In this document: piece by piece, positions 63,519-64,000 of the stretch
Numbering within the stretch: position 1 is the first letter of the stretch
How the letters are laid out: each line of letters begins with the position of its first letter
From: Pseudomonas alkylphenolica
Lineage (GTDB): Bacteria; Pseudomonadota; Gammaproteobacteria; Pseudomonadales; Pseudomonadaceae
Assembly (NCBI RefSeq): GCF_000746525.1
Contig: NZ_CP009048.1
Coordinates: forward strand, 3,217,501-3,281,500
Length of the DNA stretch: 64,000 nucleotides
Reading direction: 5' to 3'
Position numbers and translations under genes: made by a program
The notes under the pieces: model-generated
The model's database searches: none
Told to the model about the DNA's origin: nothing
What the model saw: only the letters and a program-made list of their open reading frames with translations

Positions 63519-63785
63519 ATGCGTAACCTATTGCTTGTCGTACTGCTCGTCGCCAGCCCGCTGGCACTCGCCAAAACCGAATGCACCACTGCCGACAAGA
63601 GCCAATGGCAGGATCAGGCCAAGTTTCAGGAAGGCCTCAAGGCTCAAGGCTATGACATCAAGAAGTTCAAAGTAACCGATGGCAACTGCTACGAAATCTA
63701 CGGTTGGAACAAGGATAAGCAAAAGGTCGAGATCTACTTCAACCCCGTCGATGGCAAAGTCGTGAAGTCAGAAATCGAGGACTGA
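63519..63785 (+). CDS. Small periplasmic PepSY-domain protein
   Basis: 88 residues. The signal peptide (RNLLLVVLLVASPLALA) is followed by a PepSY-like module (QEGLKAQGYDIKKFKVTDGNCYEIYG, VEIYFNPVDGKVVKSE). GAGG precedes ATG 63519. It is followed one base later by a cytochrome b gene, so it may act with it. Confidence 0.85.
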   Translation: MRNLLLVVLLVASPLALAKTECTTADKSQWQDQAKFQEGLKAQGYDIKKFKVTDGNCYEIYGWNKDKQKVEIYFNPVDGKVVKSEIED

Positions 63786-63786
63786 G

Positions 63787-64000
63787 GTGACCAACGACAC
63801 CCTGCGCCTCTGGGATCCTTTAGTGCGGTTCTGTCACTGGTCGCTGGTGCTGGCCTTTGTCGGTGGTTATTTCTTTACCGAAGAAGGCGATGGCTGGCAC
63901 CGCTGGCTGGGGTATTACGCCGTGGCCATTGTGCTGATTCGTACTGCCTGGGGTTTTGTCGGTACGCCGGCAGCGCGCTGGAAAGACTTCTGGCCGACGC
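63787..64000 (+). CDS. Cytochrome b561-family protein, 5' part (runs off the window)
   Basis: GTG start at 63787 with GAGG upstream, directly after the PepSY stop. 71 codons are visible: a short polar start, then LVRFCHWSLVLAFVGGYFF with a haem-ligand His, a second His in GDGWHRWLG, and the next helix AVAIVLIRTAWGFVG. It is typical of small b-type cytochromes (Ni-Fe hydrogenase cytochrome b/b561). The C-terminal helices lie beyond the window. Confidence 0.82.
   Translation, partial: MTNDTLRLWDPLVRFCHWSLVLAFVGGYFFTEEGDGWHRWLGYYAVAIVLIRTAWGFVGTPAARWKDFWPT

Overview
The window is chromosomal DNA of a fluorescent or putida-group Pseudomonas. The evidence is high GC, about a dozen REP elements built on the core GTGGGAGCGGGC...CCCGCGAT, and proteins that read as Pseudomonas orthologues (CycA, GbuA-like ureohydrolase, Ohr/OhrR, CBS plus cystathionine gamma-lyase, CioAB, FdoGHI/FdhE, EamA, SotB). 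No rRNA, tRNA, CRISPR array, prophage or complete insertion sequence was recognised. Mobility is represented by REPs, by one long dispersed repeat in two copies, and by several gene remnants.

Layout. 1-10.6 kb: a TyrR-like sigma-54 activator beside cycA, whose upstream DNA carries a -24/-12 promoter; then a guanidino-compound cluster (GMC dehydrogenase, NCS1 permease with a coupled small membrane peptide, aldehyde dehydrogenase, guanidinobutyrase-like ureohydrolase) divergent from a LysR regulator. 10.6-16.6 kb: a GFA-family protein, an orphan M41-like peptidase running into a GGDEF remnant, a membrane phosphatase pair behind a ColR-like box, a truncated DUF347 gene, ohr and ohrR each with the same operator, a GNAT enzyme, and a DUF1801 gene cut by a REP. 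16.6-25.7 kb: reverse transsulfuration operon, small exported or stress proteins, a periplasmic binding protein, a DUF1835 gene whose last codons are REP sequence, and an N-terminally truncated FecR. 25.7-30.7 kb: an ECF sigma/anti-sigma pair divergent from an SrpA-type catalase and cytochrome b561, with matched ECF promoters facing both ways, then an MFS gene behind a Fur-like box and an XRE-cupin regulator. 30.7-38.8 kb: first copy of the dispersed repeat, a DASS transporter, a candidate small RNA or leader, truncated haemoglobin, small conserved proteins, MFS, COG2345-type regulator, DUF2165, EamA.

38.8-56.4 kb is a coherent respiratory and molybdenum block: cyanide-insensitive oxidase cioAB, a YdeP-type molybdopterin oxidoreductase, moaA, a bestrophin-like channel, moaB, a LysR regulator, a DyP peroxidase, a second COG2345-type regulator, a Mop molbindin, and fdoGHI-fdhE. 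The YdeP/moaA and moaB/lysR intergenic regions share two sequence blocks, one of 42 bp with the same internal spacing, and part of the first recurs upstream of fdoG. This suggests one regulon for formate oxidation and cofactor supply. FdoG has Cys at the usual selenocysteine position, and no selAB follows fdhE.

56.4-59.1 kb is visibly AT-richer: a LapG-like protease, a small exported protein behind an ECF-type promoter, and a lone ECF sigma gene. 59.1-64 kb holds a LysE exporter, a flavoprotein monooxygenase, the second copy of the dispersed repeat with an expanded CTTGAT tract, sotB, small proteins, and a PepSY/cytochrome b pair cut by the window edge.
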